64,000 bases of DNA, from the NCBI RefSeq assembly GCF_013009555.1, contig NZ_CP046176.1, positions 2,015,501 through 2,079,500 of the forward strand, given 5' to 3'. Position 1 is the stretch's first letter; each line of letters begins with the position of its first letter. The translations under genes were made by a program, and so were the position numbers. The notes beneath the pieces were generated by a model. It worked only from the letters and a program-made list of their open reading frames with translations, ran no database searches and had not been told where the DNA came from. Below are positions 36,690 through 46,390 of the stretch, in pieces. This DNA is from Phocaeicola dorei (GTDB lineage Bacteria; Bacteroidota; Bacteroidia; Bacteroidales; Bacteroidaceae).

Positions 36690-37339
36690 AACATTATTTT
36701 ATACAACAAAATTATTTTCCCCGATTGACACTTTTTTTTGCCGGTTGGGGAATGGATGAATGTCCTTTCATGGATTATTGCTCCGGAAATAGCGATCTGT
36801 TGGTTTGTTATGATTATCGTTCGCTGGATTTTGATTTCACGCTGTTGCAGGGTTATCAGGAGATTCGTCTGATAGCCTGGTCTATGGGAGTATGGGCCGC
36901 GTCTATGGTATTGCAGGATATGGACTTGCCCATTTGTGAGAGTGTTGCTTTAAATGGCACGGTAACTCCTGTCGATGATTTGAAAGGTATTTCGCAGCAA
37001 GTTTTTGAAGGAACACTGGAAGGCTTGAATGAGGTTACGCTGGAAAAGTTTATCCGCAGAATGTGTTTGAAAAAGGAGAATCTGGAAACATTCTTGTTGA
37101 AACGTCCGCAACGTGCGGTAGAGGAACTGCAAGAAGAGCTTCGGAGGATTGGAGAACAGGTAAAATCTTGCGCTGTTCCCAGTTTTGCATGGGAACGGGC
37201 TGTTATAGGCAAGAATGATTTGATTTTTACGGCGGTCAACCAAAGAAATGCATGGACCGGGACGGAAGTGGCAGAGTATGATATTCCTCATTATTCAGAA
37301 GAAATAATGAGAGATTTGCTATGCCCGTCTGTCATTTAA
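36686..37339 (+). CDS. bioG: Pimeloyl-ACP methyl ester esterase BioG
   Basis: 217 residues, DUF452/BioG family of alpha/beta hydrolases. The N-terminal FFAGWGMD (oxyanion region) and the nucleophile Ser in AWSMGVWA (G/W-x-S-x-G) are clear; a His near the end (DIPHYSEE) would complete the triad. BioG replaces BioH in many bacteria and frees pimeloyl-ACP from its methyl ester after BioC-started synthesis. It lies between bioF and bioC, as in other Bacteroidetes. Overlaps bioF by four bases. Confidence 0.92.
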   Translation: MKHYFIQQNYFPRLTLFFAGWGMDECPFMDYCSGNSDLLVCYDYRSLDFDFTLLQGYQEIRLIAWSMGVWAASMVLQDMDLPICESVALNGTVTPVDDLKGISQQVFEGTLEGLNEVTLEKFIRRMCLKKENLETFLLKRPQRAVEELQEELRRIGEQVKSCAVPSFAWERAVIGKNDLIFTAVNQRNAWTGTEVAEYDIPHYSEEIMRDLLCPSVI

Positions 37340-37350
37340 AATGAAAACGT

Positions 37351-38106
37351 ATGATTAATAAGCAATTGATAACCCGTCGCTTTTCCCGCGCTGTAGAGAG
37401 TTATAACCGTGAGGCGGTGGTTCAAAAGCAGATTGCATACCGCATGAGTGATATGCTAAATCATTATTTGCCCCGTCCGTGCGGCCGGATATTGGAAATT
37501 GGTAGCGGGACGGGCTTTCTTACCCGCAGGCTGATGGAAACCCTCCATCCTGAAAAACTGGTGTTGAATGATATTTGTCAGGAGATGAGTACTTGTTTCA
37601 CCGATTTGTTGGGAAGCGGGCGGGCTATCTTTCTGGCAGGGGATGCCGAGTCCCTTCCTTTTCCAAAAGGACAGGATTTGATTGTATCATGCTCGGCATT
37701 ACAGTGGTTTGTTTCTCCCGAGCTGTTTTTTGAACGTTGTAATACTTTGTTGAAGCAGAAAGGATATTTTGCTTTTACTACGTTCGGCAGGGATAATCTG
37801 AAAGAAGTTGCATCGGTTACCGGCAGCGGTCTTCACTATCGTTCTTTAGAGGAGTTAGAAGAAGCACTGCGCATACACTATGAGATTGTGAAGGCTCATG
37901 AGGAACGTATCTGTCTGACTTTTGGCACTCCGCTCGAAGTGCTTTATCACTTGAAACATACCGGGGTGGCTGCTGTCAGGCAACAAGCGTGGACTAAAAG
38001 GAATTTGCAGGATTTCTGTGACAAGTATGCCCGTTTGTTCAGTGATGGTCGTTCGGTGACTTTGACTTATCATCCTATTTATATTATTGCAAAGAAAAGA
38101 CAATAG
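37351..38106 (+). CDS. bioC: Malonyl-ACP O-methyltransferase BioC
   Basis: 251 residues. SAM methyltransferase of the Rossmann type: motif I ILEIGSGTGFLTRRL (about 47-61), DLIVSCSALQWF later. The N-terminus (KQLITRRFSRAVESYNREAVVQ) is typical of BioC. It methylates malonyl-ACP so that the fatty-acid machinery can build the pimeloyl chain; BioG then removes the methyl group. Twelve bases after bioG. Confidence 0.95.
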   Translation: MINKQLITRRFSRAVESYNREAVVQKQIAYRMSDMLNHYLPRPCGRILEIGSGTGFLTRRLMETLHPEKLVLNDICQEMSTCFTDLLGSGRAIFLAGDAESLPFPKGQDLIVSCSALQWFVSPELFFERCNTLLKQKGYFAFTTFGRDNLKEVASVTGSGLHYRSLEELEEALRIHYEIVKAHEERICLTFGTPLEVLYHLKHTGVAAVRQQAWTKRNLQDFCDKYARLFSDGRSVTLTYHPIYIIAKKRQ

Positions 38107-38120
38107 AAATAAAAAGAATC

Positions 38121-38765
38121 ATGAAACAGAATGTATTTTTCGTAAGTGGTATTGATACAAATATTGGTAAAAGTTATGCCACGGCCTATCTGGCACATCT
38201 TTGGAACAAACAAGGATGTCGTACTATTACTCAAAAATTCATACAGACAGGAAATCCGGAAGGTTATTCGGAGGATATTGAGTTGCATCGTCGTCTGATG
38301 GGGACGGAGTATTTGCCTGAGGATGAGCAGGGACTTACCAAACCTGAAATATTTTCTTATCCGGCTTCTCCCCATTTGGCTTCACGAATAGATAACCGCA
38401 CCATTGATTTTGATAAAATAAAGCATGCCACGGAGGTGCTGAGTGAGCGCTATGATGCTGTTTTAGTGGAAGGAGCCGGGGGGCTGATGGTGCCGTTGAC
38501 AGAGGAGAACCTGACTATAGACTATATTCAGGAATCGGGTTACCCCTTAGTTTTTGTTACTTCGGGACGATTGGGAAGTATCAACCATACATTATTGAGT
38601 TTTGAGGCTATAGAACGGAGAGGGATAAAGCTTCATACAGTGATGTACAATCTGTTTCCCGAAGGAGAAGATAAAATCATTCAGGCAGATACAGAGGCTT
38701 ATATTTGTCGTTATATAGAGAAGCATTTCCCGGATACAGCATTTGTGAAGGTGCCTTGCTTGTAA
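38121..38765 (+). CDS. bioD: Dethiobiotin synthetase
   Basis: 214 residues. ATP-dependent carboxylation of DAPA to dethiobiotin. The P-loop GIDTNIGKS (10-18), the KFIQTG substrate loop and the VEGAGGLMVPL motif are all present. Last gene of the biotin operon, 14 bases after bioC. The hairpin at 38805-38834 has its U-tract on the other strand, so it mainly serves the glutamine synthetase gene, but may also stop this transcript. Confidence 0.95.
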   Translation: MKQNVFFVSGIDTNIGKSYATAYLAHLWNKQGCRTITQKFIQTGNPEGYSEDIELHRRLMGTEYLPEDEQGLTKPEIFSYPASPHLASRIDNRTIDFDKIKHATEVLSERYDAVLVEGAGGLMVPLTEENLTIDYIQESGYPLVFVTSGRLGSINHTLLSFEAIERRGIKLHTVMYNLFPEGEDKIIQADTEAYICRYIEKHFPDTAFVKVPCL

Positions 38766-38804
38766 TTCATCTTTCTTGTTTATGATGTGTCTACCTAATA
38801 AAAA

Positions 38805-38834
38805 GACAGGCCTTGTTTCGCAACAAAGCCTGTC
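38805..38834 (-). terminator. Terminator of the glutamine synthetase gene
   Basis: GACAGGC..TTGTT (38805-38817) pairs with AACAA..GCCTGTC (38822-38834) with one mismatch. On the minus strand a run of U follows (the A-run at 38800-38804). It lies between convergent bioD and the glutamine synthetase gene. Confidence 0.8.
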
Positions 38835-38881
38835 ATGCAAACTTAAAACAACCAACAAAAGAAATAGATAATTTCGGGCAA

Positions 38882-41071
38882 TTATCTAATAAAAAGCAAT
38901 TCTCTGTATTTAGGTAATGTCCACATCTGATTGTCAACAATCAGTTCCAGCTTGTCAATGTGATAACGTATCTCTTCCAGCATGGGGGCGATAGTGTCAT
39001 GATAGGCGATTGCTTTCTCCCGTTCACTTTCTATCTTGTTAGCCACCTTACGTGCTTCCACCATGGCTTCCACATGCTCGGTGATGAAGATGGTGCGTTC
39101 TGCAATCTCTTCAATAAGTTTCATATTCTCGGCAGATAGTCGGGACGCTTTTTCTGCAGGGAATAATTCTTTCATTTTATATACATTGTCAATCAGTTTG
39201 CTCTGGTATTCGGTAGCCACGGGAATAATGTGATTCATAGCTAGGTCACCGAGAACACGAGCCTCGATCTGGATTTTTTTTGTGTACATTTCCCACTTCA
39301 CTTCGTTGCGGGCTTCCAGCTCTTTGCGCGTCATGACGCCTGTTGCTTCGAACATGGCGATGCTTTCGGGTTTCAGGTAATTGTCGAATATCAGCGGACA
39401 ACTGGTTTCGCAGTCCAGACCGCGTTTGGCAGCCTCAGCTTTCCATTCGTCTGAGTAACCGTTGCCATCGAACCGGATAGGTTTGCATTCCTTGATGTAT
39501 TGGCGGATGATTTCCACGATGGCGGAGATTTTTGGCTCTCCCTTTTCAATCAATGCATCCACATCCTTTTTGAATCTTGTCAACTGGTGCGCCACCGCCG
39601 TGTTCAGTGCAATCATGGCACTGGCACAGTTGGCTTCCGAACCTACGGCACGGAATTCAAAGCGATTGCCTGTAAAGGCGAAAGGAGAGGTGCGGTTGCG
39701 GTCAGTGTTATCAATCAGCAATTCGGGAATCTGAGGGATATCCAGCTTCATTCCCTGTTTGCCAGCCAGCGAAATAAGGTCATCATTTGCACTTTCTTCC
39801 ATGTGATCCAGCACTTGTGTCAGCTGTTTGCCCAAAAAAGAAGAGATGATGGCGGGAGGTGCCTCGTTGGCTCCCAGACGATGTGCATTGGTGGCACTCA
39901 TGATGGAAGCCTTCAGCAATCCGTTATGGTGGTAAACTGCCATCAGGGTATTGACGACAAAAGTAATGAAACGCAGGTTGTCTTCGGCTGTCTTTCCGGG
40001 AGCCATCAGCAGGATACCGGTATCTGTACCTAATGACCAGTTGTTGTGCTTGCCTGATCCGTTAACTCCCTTGAATGGCTTTTCGTGTAGCAGCAGACGG
40101 AAACCATGATTACGGGCTACTTTGCGCATTAGTGACATGATGAGCATATTGTGATCTACGGCCAGATTACATTCTTCGAAAATGGGAGCCAGTTCGAATT
40201 GGTTGGGAGCCACTTCGTTGTGGCGGGTCTTTACGGGGATGCCCAGTTCCAATGCTTGGATTTCCAGGTCTTTCATGAAAGCTGCCACACGGGTAGGGAT
40301 GGCCCCGAAGTAATGGTCTTCCAACTGTTGGTTTTTGCTGGCTTCGTGTCCCATCAGGGTACGTCCGGTCAGTAATAGGTCGGGGCGTGCGGCGTACAGG
40401 CCTTCGTCTACTAGAAAGTATTCTTGTTCCCATCCTAAATAGGCCATTACTTTCTTTACTTCGGGATTAAAATAATGGCAGACATCAACTGCTGCTTTAT
40501 TTACAGCACTTAACGCTTTCAACAGAGGGGCCTTGTAGTCGAGGGACTCGCCGGTGTAGGCGATAAATACGGTGGGGATGCACAGGGTGTCGTCTACTAC
40601 GAATACGGGGGAGGAGGGGTCCCATGCACTGTAGCCACGTGCCTCGAAGGTATTGCGGATACCGCCATTAGGGAAACTGGAAGCATCGGGTTCCTGCTGT
40701 ACAAGTAGTTTGCCGGAGAATTCTTCCATCATTCCGCCCTTGCCGTCGTGTTCTACAAACGCGTCATGTTTTTCGGCGGTTCCTTCGGTCAGCGGCTGGA
40801 ACCAGTGGGTATAGTGGGTTACTCCCAGTTCGGTTGCCCAGCGTTTCATGCCTGCGGCTACTTCGTCGGCGATGCTGCGGTCCAAAGGAGCGCCATTGTC
40901 CATAGCATCTGTCAGTTTGGCATAGACATTGCTAGGCAGGTATTTGAACATTTTTTCACGGTTGAATACATACTTGGCAAAGTATTCACCGGGCCTTTGG
41001 GCAGGTGTTTCTACTGTTGCTGCTTTCTTCTTGAAAGCTGTTTCAACTACTCGGAATCTTAATTTTGACAT
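38882..41071 (-). CDS. glnN: Glutamine synthetase, type III
   Basis: 729 residues, the length of GSIII (about 700-730) rather than GSI (about 470). It makes glutamine from glutamate, ammonia and ATP. Features: the GSIII N-terminal region (FGEYVFN-type, here YFAKYVFNREKM), HNEVAPNQFELAPIFEECN, KPFKGVNGSGKHNNWSLGT (seen as GSGKHNNWS), and RTSPFAFTGNRFEFRAVGS. GSIII is the main form in Bacteroides. It lies downstream of amtB and PII genes on the same strand, so the cluster assimilates ammonia. Confidence 0.96.
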   Translation of the reverse strand: MSKLRFRVVETAFKKKAATVETPAQRPGEYFAKYVFNREKMFKYLPSNVYAKLTDAMDNGAPLDRSIADEVAAGMKRWATELGVTHYTHWFQPLTEGTAEKHDAFVEHDGKGGMMEEFSGKLLVQQEPDASSFPNGGIRNTFEARGYSAWDPSSPVFVVDDTLCIPTVFIAYTGESLDYKAPLLKALSAVNKAAVDVCHYFNPEVKKVMAYLGWEQEYFLVDEGLYAARPDLLLTGRTLMGHEASKNQQLEDHYFGAIPTRVAAFMKDLEIQALELGIPVKTRHNEVAPNQFELAPIFEECNLAVDHNMLIMSLMRKVARNHGFRLLLHEKPFKGVNGSGKHNNWSLGTDTGILLMAPGKTAEDNLRFITFVVNTLMAVYHHNGLLKASIMSATNAHRLGANEAPPAIISSFLGKQLTQVLDHMEESANDDLISLAGKQGMKLDIPQIPELLIDNTDRNRTSPFAFTGNRFEFRAVGSEANCASAMIALNTAVAHQLTRFKKDVDALIEKGEPKISAIVEIIRQYIKECKPIRFDGNGYSDEWKAEAAKRGLDCETSCPLIFDNYLKPESIAMFEATGVMTRKELEARNEVKWEMYTKKIQIEARVLGDLAMNHIIPVATEYQSKLIDNVYKMKELFPAEKASRLSAENMKLIEEIAERTIFITEHVEAMVEARKVANKIESEREKAIAYHDTIAPMLEEIRYHIDKLELIVDNQMWTLPKYRELLFIR

Positions 41072-41148
41072 AATACCTAAATTTGTTTAGTTGTTAATTT
41101 ATTTAGAGTGAATGATTTTCTCTTTATTATTTTGATTCAAAATGACTT

Positions 41149-42546
41149 TTAGTTGTATGCAGATTCGCCATGTTCATAAATGTCGAGCCCTTCTTCTTCA
41201 ATTCTGTTCGGGACGCGCAAACCATGAATCTTGTCCAATCCCTTGAAGATGAGGTATCCCATACCTGCTGCCCAGCAACCTACTACTGTTGTACCGAACA
41301 GTTGTGCTAGCAGGAAGTTGTAACCACCACCATAGAGCAGTCCTTCTTCGGTGGCGAAAAGTCCGGTAAGAATGGTACCGAGGCAACCACAAACACCATG
41401 TACAGAGGAGGCTCCGACCGGATCGTCTATTTTCAATATGTGGTCAATGAAGTCTACCGAGAAAATCATGACGATGCCGCAGATGGCACCGATCATGACT
41501 GCTCCGAAGGGGGAAACGAGATCACATCCGGCGGTGACTCCGACCAGTCCTGCCAATACACCGTTTAATGTTAATGACAAAGAAGGTTTTCCATATTTTA
41601 TCCAGCTTGCTGTCAAAGCGAAGAAGCCACCGGCGCATGCTGCCAGGTTAGTGGTCAGGAATACGTGAGAGATAACTGTCTGATCAGTACCGGTAGCTGC
41701 TGCCAGTTGAGAACCCGGATTAAAACCAAACCAACCGAACCAAAGAATGAATACACCCAGGCAAGCCAATGTCAAGCTATGTCCCGGGATAGCCTTAGAC
41801 CTGCCATCTTTACCATATTTACCGATACGCGGTCCTAGAACGGCAGCACCTACCAGGGCAATCCACCCGCCTACTGAGTGAACGACAGTGGAACCGGCGA
41901 AGTCATGGAAGGTGGTTCCGAATATGTTTGTCATAAAAGAATTTTCTTCACCATTCATCAGCCATCCGCCACCCCACGTCCAGTGTCCTGATACCGGATA
42001 AATCAGTACGCTGATGAAGATGGTGTATACCAAGTACATGGAGAATTTAGTACGTTCTGCCATAGCTCCTGATACGATGGTTGCTGCAGTGGCACAGAAT
42101 ACGGTTTGGAAGATCAGAAACCCTTCAATGGGTAGTCCGTTGTCAATGACTTTGTCCATTATGTCAAGGTTGAAAAAATGTGGCGTGCCTACGAAACCTC
42201 CCACACCGAACATCAATCCGAAACCGATGAACCAGAAGAGGATGGAGCCGAACATAAAGTCAATCAGATTCTTCATCAGTACGTTGGCGGTATTCTTGGT
42301 GCGGATAAATCCAGCTTCCACCAAAGCGAATCCCGGTTGCATGAAGAATACCAGCATGGCTGCCAGCAGCATCCATACAGTATTCAGACCGGTTACAATT
42401 TCATTGATGGCTTCTGTGTCCGTGCTCCTGACAGGAGTTTCCGATAGTGCGTCTTGTGCCCAAAGGCTGGCTGGGAACAGAAATAAAAGTATAAAGAGTC
42501 TTTTCAGGTATAGTTTTTCCATACCTTTTCTATTAGTTGTATCCAT
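41149..42546 (-). CDS. amtB: Ammonium transporter
   Basis: 465 residues. The AmtB/MEP/Rh fold: eleven membrane helices after an N-terminal signal-like helix; the ATG at 42522 gives a cleaner signal peptide (MEKLYLKRLFILLFLFPASL). Typical segments: FMQPGFALVEAGFIRTKN, DFAGSTVVHSVGGWIAL (with the first pore-type His), GFNPGSQL, and VHGVCGCLGTILTGLF (second pore His). It admits ammonium and is controlled by PII, whose gene lies just upstream. The downstream gene is glutamine synthetase. Confidence 0.96.
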   Translation of the reverse strand: MDTTNRKGMEKLYLKRLFILLFLFPASLWAQDALSETPVRSTDTEAINEIVTGLNTVWMLLAAMLVFFMQPGFALVEAGFIRTKNTANVLMKNLIDFMFGSILFWFIGFGLMFGVGGFVGTPHFFNLDIMDKVIDNGLPIEGFLIFQTVFCATAATIVSGAMAERTKFSMYLVYTIFISVLIYPVSGHWTWGGGWLMNGEENSFMTNIFGTTFHDFAGSTVVHSVGGWIALVGAAVLGPRIGKYGKDGRSKAIPGHSLTLACLGVFILWFGWFGFNPGSQLAAATGTDQTVISHVFLTTNLAACAGGFFALTASWIKYGKPSLSLTLNGVLAGLVGVTAGCDLVSPFGAVMIGAICGIVMIFSVDFIDHILKIDDPVGASSVHGVCGCLGTILTGLFATEEGLLYGGGYNFLLAQLFGTTVVGCWAAGMGYLIFKGLDKIHGLRVPNRIEEEGLDIYEHGESAYN

Positions 42547-42615
42547 AATTTTTTCGCTTAAGTTGTAGTATGATTTTTACTTTGTAGAGTAGTTTTGACC
42601 GGGGTGTGTAATGAG

Positions 42616-42972
42616 TTATTTCTCTTGTTCTGCATTGTACAAGGCAATATCTCCACGTTCTCCTGTACGGATGCGGATGGCATCTTCAACGGGTATGACG
42701 AAGATACGTCCGTCACCGATCTCGCCGGTATGAGCAGCCTTGAGAATGGCATGAATGGTTTTGTCCACATTCTTTTCGCGGACTACAATGGAAACCAGGA
42801 TTCTCTCAATGGAACTGGTGTCATAAACCACTCCACGGTAAATGCGTCCTTGACGTGTTTTGCCAATGCCTCTTACATCGTAATAGGAAAACCATTCGAT
42901 TTCGGCTTCGAGCAACGCTTCTTTTACGTCCTCGAATTTGGTCTTACGGATAATAGCTTCAATTTTTTTCAT
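42616..42972 (-). CDS. glnB: PII nitrogen regulatory protein
   Basis: 118 residues. PII trimer subunit that senses 2-oxoglutarate and ATP/ADP and blocks AmtB. N-terminus MKKIEAIIRKTKFEDVKEAL and HTGEIGDGRIFVIPVEDAIRIRTGERG (seen as GEIGDGRIFV) are canonical. The T-loop (about 36-56) is YRGVVYDTSS, with Tyr50 near the position of the uridylylated Tyr51 of E. coli, but the loop is otherwise divergent, so covalent modification is uncertain. It lies 69 bases before amtB. The symbol could equally be glnK. Confidence 0.94.
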   Translation of the reverse strand: MKKIEAIIRKTKFEDVKEALLEAEIEWFSYYDVRGIGKTRQGRIYRGVVYDTSSIERILVSIVVREKNVDKTIHAILKAAHTGEIGDGRIFVIPVEDAIRIRTGERGDIALYNAEQEK

Positions 42973-43063
42973 TGTTGTATTTGTATTTTGTATATAATGT
43001 AATCTTTTTACCTTCTAAAAAACTGATACCTTGTTGTTATCCTTGTATTTATGCTCTTTATGA

Positions 43064-43789
43064 TTAAAAACTTAGCCCGAAAACGAAATAAGCCCCTTCA
43101 GTGCGTGGGTTTACGGTGACTTTTGCAAAAGCTGGAACGGAAAATGAATCGGTGATTCTTATCTCCTTGGCGGCTCCCAGGCTGATGTCGCATACGGCGA
43201 AACCGTTGGAACCGTTGCATACAGGGTCTTCGGAATAGTTGTAAAAGTCTGTGGCCCACGGAGTCGCTCCTATTTCCGCTGTCCATTCCAGTCCTGCCAG
43301 TGTGAAAGGTACGGTAGCCGAGATGTAGGAAGAATAGGCTCTGTCTCCTTCGTTATTCACTCCGTCGGTTCCGGCGAAATTGGTATACCAGTTCAAGGCC
43401 AGCGGTCCGAAGTCATAACCTATCTGTGCCTCGAAGGTATGGTTGGTATTGTGTGAGCCGTAATGGAAATACCCCGGTCCTCCATTGAACCAGTAATCTG
43501 TGACGGAGATACTGAACCCTCCTGTGGTGTAGCCTAATGTGAGGTCAATCTCTTTTGTATCTTCTTTTTCGATACCTGTTGTTCCCCATGCAGACAATGA
43601 GAACCCTTTGTAAGAAACTGACAACGTGGGTTGGATACTGACACCCCCCAAATCCTGACCACGCCAGATGTATCCGCTTACAAAGTCGGCTCCTACGCTG
43701 GCTTCTACTTTGTCCTGCGCCATGCCCATTGCCGGAACAGCTATTGCCAAGGCCGACAGAAATGTTGTTTTTCTAAAACTCTTTTTCAT
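43064..43789 (-). CDS. Putative outer-membrane porin in the ammonium cluster
   Basis: 241 residues. Signal peptide (to about residue 24, GMAQ) then a small beta-barrel: VGADFVSGYIWRGQDLGGVSIQPTLS (VSGYIWRGQ and SIQPTLS are typical of the TorF-like putative porins) and a C-terminus ending in Phe (FVFGLSF), as outer-membrane assembly needs. It lies ahead of glnB, amtB and glnN on the same strand with a 91-base gap, so it may let ammonium or another small nitrogen compound across the outer membrane. No substrate evidence. Confidence 0.78.
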   Translation of the reverse strand: MKKSFRKTTFLSALAIAVPAMGMAQDKVEASVGADFVSGYIWRGQDLGGVSIQPTLSVSYKGFSLSAWGTTGIEKEDTKEIDLTLGYTTGGFSISVTDYWFNGGPGYFHYGSHNTNHTFEAQIGYDFGPLALNWYTNFAGTDGVNNEGDRAYSSYISATVPFTLAGLEWTAEIGATPWATDFYNYSEDPVCNGSNGFAVCDISLGAAKEIRITDSFSVPAFAKVTVNPRTEGAYFVFGLSF

Positions 43790-43888
43790 TGCTTTTTACC
43801 TTTTAAATTCATAATAGTGAGTTTGTTATATCTCGTATGTATTTGTTTTTCTTGTAATGGTTTGTGCTTGTTATGTGATAAATGTTGT

Positions 43889-45118
43889 TTATAATATCCA
43901 TCGCCTGATTCGTTTCATTGCCTCTTCACAGTCCGCGCGTTCGCCGAAGGCGGTCAGCCGTATGTAACCTTCTCCACTGGGACCGAATCCTACTCCGGGA
44001 GTACCTACCACATTGGCTTCGTACAGCATTTGTTCAAAGAACTTCCACGAGCTGATTCCTCGGGGAGCCTTCACCCATAAATAAGGTGCGTTCTCACCGC
44101 CGAATACTTTTAGTCCGGTGCTTTCCAGTCCTTCTTTCATGATGCGGGCGTTGGTCATATAATAGTGGATGGTGGCTTTTATCTGTTCCTTTCCTTCAGG
44201 GCTGTAAATGGCCTCCGCACCGCGCTGGGTAATGTACGAGGTTCCGTTGAACTTAGTGCATTGGCGACGGTTCCACAACCGGTTCAGCGGGATGCGTTTT
44301 CCTTCCAATGTGGCGGCGGTCAGCTCCTTGGGTACTACGGTGTAGCCGCAACGCACTCCGGTAAAGCCGGCGGTTTTGGAGAAGCTGCGGAACTCTATGG
44401 CTACCTTTTTGGCTCCTTTTATCTCGTAAATGGAGTGGGGGATGTCGGGGTCTTGAATGTAGGCTTCGTAGGCTGCGTCATAAAGAATCAATGTGTCGTT
44501 CTCCAGTGCGTAATTCACCCATTTCTTCAATTCTGCTTTACTGATAACCGTACCGGTGGGGTTGTTGGGGTAACATAGATATAAAATGTCTATTCTGCGG
44601 TCGGGGATAGCGGGAATGAAATTGTTTTCACTCAGGCAGGGCAGATAGACCACGTTGCTCCATCTTCCGTTTTCCAGCACTCCTGCTCGTCCGCACATGA
44701 CGTTAGAGTCGATATATACCGGATAAATAGGGTCTGTCACACCGATGCTGTTATCGTGGCGGAGGATGTCCCCTATATTTCCCGTATCGCTTTTGGCGCC
44801 GTCACTGACGAATATCTCGCCGGATTCCAAATGTACTCCGCGTGAGGCATAATCGTTTTTCAAGATGGCGTCGATTAGAAAATCATATCCTTGCTCGGGA
44901 CCGTATCCACGGAAGGTTTCTTTGCTTGCCAGTTCGTCCACCGCTTTGTGCATGGCTTCTATGGATGCTTGGGGCAATGGTTGTGTCATGTCTCCGATGC
45001 CCAGACGGATGAGGTCTTTTTGGGGATGGGAAACTTTGAATGCATTTACTTTCTTGGCAATGTCCGAAAACAGGTAATTGTTGGGCAGTTTTAAAAAATG
45101 TTCGTTTACTAATGCCAT
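43889..45118 (-). CDS. dapL: LL-diaminopimelate aminotransferase
   Basis: 409 residues. PLP class I/II aminotransferase that makes LL-DAP directly from tetrahydrodipicolinate. Seen: RLGIGDMTQPLP, YLCYPNNPTGTV, the PLP lysine in FRSFSKTAGFTGVRCGY, and the family's GPSGEGYIRLTAF. DapL replaces the acylated DAP branch in Bacteroides. It follows dapF by 46 bases on the same strand, so the two catalyse consecutive steps from one operon. Confidence 0.96.
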   Translation of the reverse strand: MALVNEHFLKLPNNYLFSDIAKKVNAFKVSHPQKDLIRLGIGDMTQPLPQASIEAMHKAVDELASKETFRGYGPEQGYDFLIDAILKNDYASRGVHLESGEIFVSDGAKSDTGNIGDILRHDNSIGVTDPIYPVYIDSNVMCGRAGVLENGRWSNVVYLPCLSENNFIPAIPDRRIDILYLCYPNNPTGTVISKAELKKWVNYALENDTLILYDAAYEAYIQDPDIPHSIYEIKGAKKVAIEFRSFSKTAGFTGVRCGYTVVPKELTAATLEGKRIPLNRLWNRRQCTKFNGTSYITQRGAEAIYSPEGKEQIKATIHYYMTNARIMKEGLESTGLKVFGGENAPYLWVKAPRGISSWKFFEQMLYEANVVGTPGVGFGPSGEGYIRLTAFGERADCEEAMKRIRRWIL

Positions 45119-45164
45119 AATTGCTGTTGTTTTATAGTTTGTCTTTACTGATTTCTTATTCCTG

Positions 45165-46007
45165 TTAAATTTCTATCTCACCATCGAAAACTTTTACTGC
45201 GGGACCTGTCATGTACACATGTCCGTCTGTTTCGTTCCAATGGACTTGTAAATCACCACCATCCATTCTTACCCGTGATTTTCTTCCGGCCTTGTGGTTC
45301 AGGTATGCGGCTACGGCAGTGGCACAAGCTCCTGTTCCGCATGCCATGGTGATGCCCGAGCCTCTTTCCCAGACTCTCATCCTTAAGGAACCGTCCGGCA
45401 ATACTTCAACGAATTCTACATTTGTTCGTTCGGGAAAAAGCGGATGATTCTCCAGTTTCGGCCCTATTGCCGGCAAATTTACATTTTTTATATCATCTAT
45501 GAAAATTACTAAATGTGGATTTCCCATACAAACAAATGTTCCTTTGTATTCTTTTCCATCTACTGTGATTGTTTTTGCCAACATTTTGCCGTCCGGGGTA
45601 TTTATTTGTCTGGAGTTGGTAAGCAGGGGAAGATCCATGTCTACTGTTACTTCTTCTACCAGCCCGTTCTCCGTATGCAGTTTTAGGATCTTGATTCCTG
45701 AGAGCGTTTCCAGCGTGATGACTTCCTTTTGAGTCAATTTGTTGTCATATACATACTTTCCTATACATCTGGAGGCGTTGCCACACATCATAGCTTCAGA
45801 ACCATCTGCATTGAATATGCGCATACTGAAATCCGCTTTGGTTGATTTTCCAATCAATACCAGCCCGTCGGAACCGATCCCCGTGTGACAAGAACTCCAT
45901 TTGATGGAAGTTCTCACGGGGTCTGCTATGGGGTGTCTCAGGGTGTTTACGTATATATAGTCATTACCTGCTCCCTGCATCTTCGTGAACTTGATTGTTG
46001 TTGCCAT
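45165..46007 (-). CDS. dapF: Diaminopimelate epimerase
   Basis: 280 residues. Converts LL-DAP to meso-DAP for lysine and peptidoglycan. The two catalytic Cys are in [10 protein letters not shown] and [10 protein letters not shown], in the expected half-protein spacing, and [14 protein letters not shown] is the usual N-terminus. First gene of the dapF-dapL unit, with a -7 box at 46064-46057 on the minus strand. Confidence 0.96.
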   Translation of the reverse strand: MATTIKFTKMQGAGNDYIYVNTLRHPIADPVRTSIKWSSCHTGIGSDGLVLIGKSTKADFSMRIFNADGSEAMMCGNASRCIGKYVYDNKLTQKEVITLETLSGIKILKLHTENGLVEEVTVDMDLPLLTNSRQINTPDGKMLAKTITVDGKEYKGTFVCMGNPHLVIFIDDIKNVNLPAIGPKLENHPLFPERTNVEFVEVLPDGSLRMRVWERGSGITMACGTGACATAVAAYLNHKAGRKSRVRMDGGDLQVHWNETDGHVYMTGPAVKVFDGEIEI

Positions 46008-46056
46008 TTTGTCTATAACTTCTTCTGTTATTATTTCCTTTTGTCTTATTTTGGTG

Positions 46057-46064
46057 CAAATATA
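46057..46064 (-). promoter_or_regulatory. -7 box for dapF-dapL
   Basis: TATATTTG on the minus strand matches TAnnTTTG, 50 bases before the dapF start; an ATTG at 46090-46087 could be the -33 box, 22 bases away. The rest of the 380-bp divergent gap (46065-46350) is AT-rich and shows nothing else. Confidence 0.55.
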
Positions 46065-46353
46065 TATCTTTTTGATGTTTTATAAACAATGGTGCTATCT
46101 ATATTCTTATTTATTTTTATTCTAATGATAAATAGAAAGCTATTTTAGGCGTTTTTCTTTCAAACTGAAATAAAAGTCTAGTTATATTCTTTTTAATTGT
46201 AATTCATTAAGTCTGTACTCTGTTATGGAACATATAGTTTAGGTAATATTTTGTTGGTTATTCAGTGTTGTATAATCGGTATCGTATATAATTAAGGTGG
46301 ATGATCGATGTAACAAAATGATAATATATTATCGCATTGCTATATTATTTTGT

Positions 46354-46361
46354 TACCTTTG
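46354..46361 (+). promoter_or_regulatory. -7 box for tandem ABC ATPase gene
   Basis: TACCTTTG, a full match to the -7 consensus, lies 29 bases before the ATG at 46391. It also rules out the in-frame TTG at 46337 as start. Confidence 0.6.
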
Positions 46362-46390
46362 CATCCTGTTGGATAAAAAAGAGATTTGTA

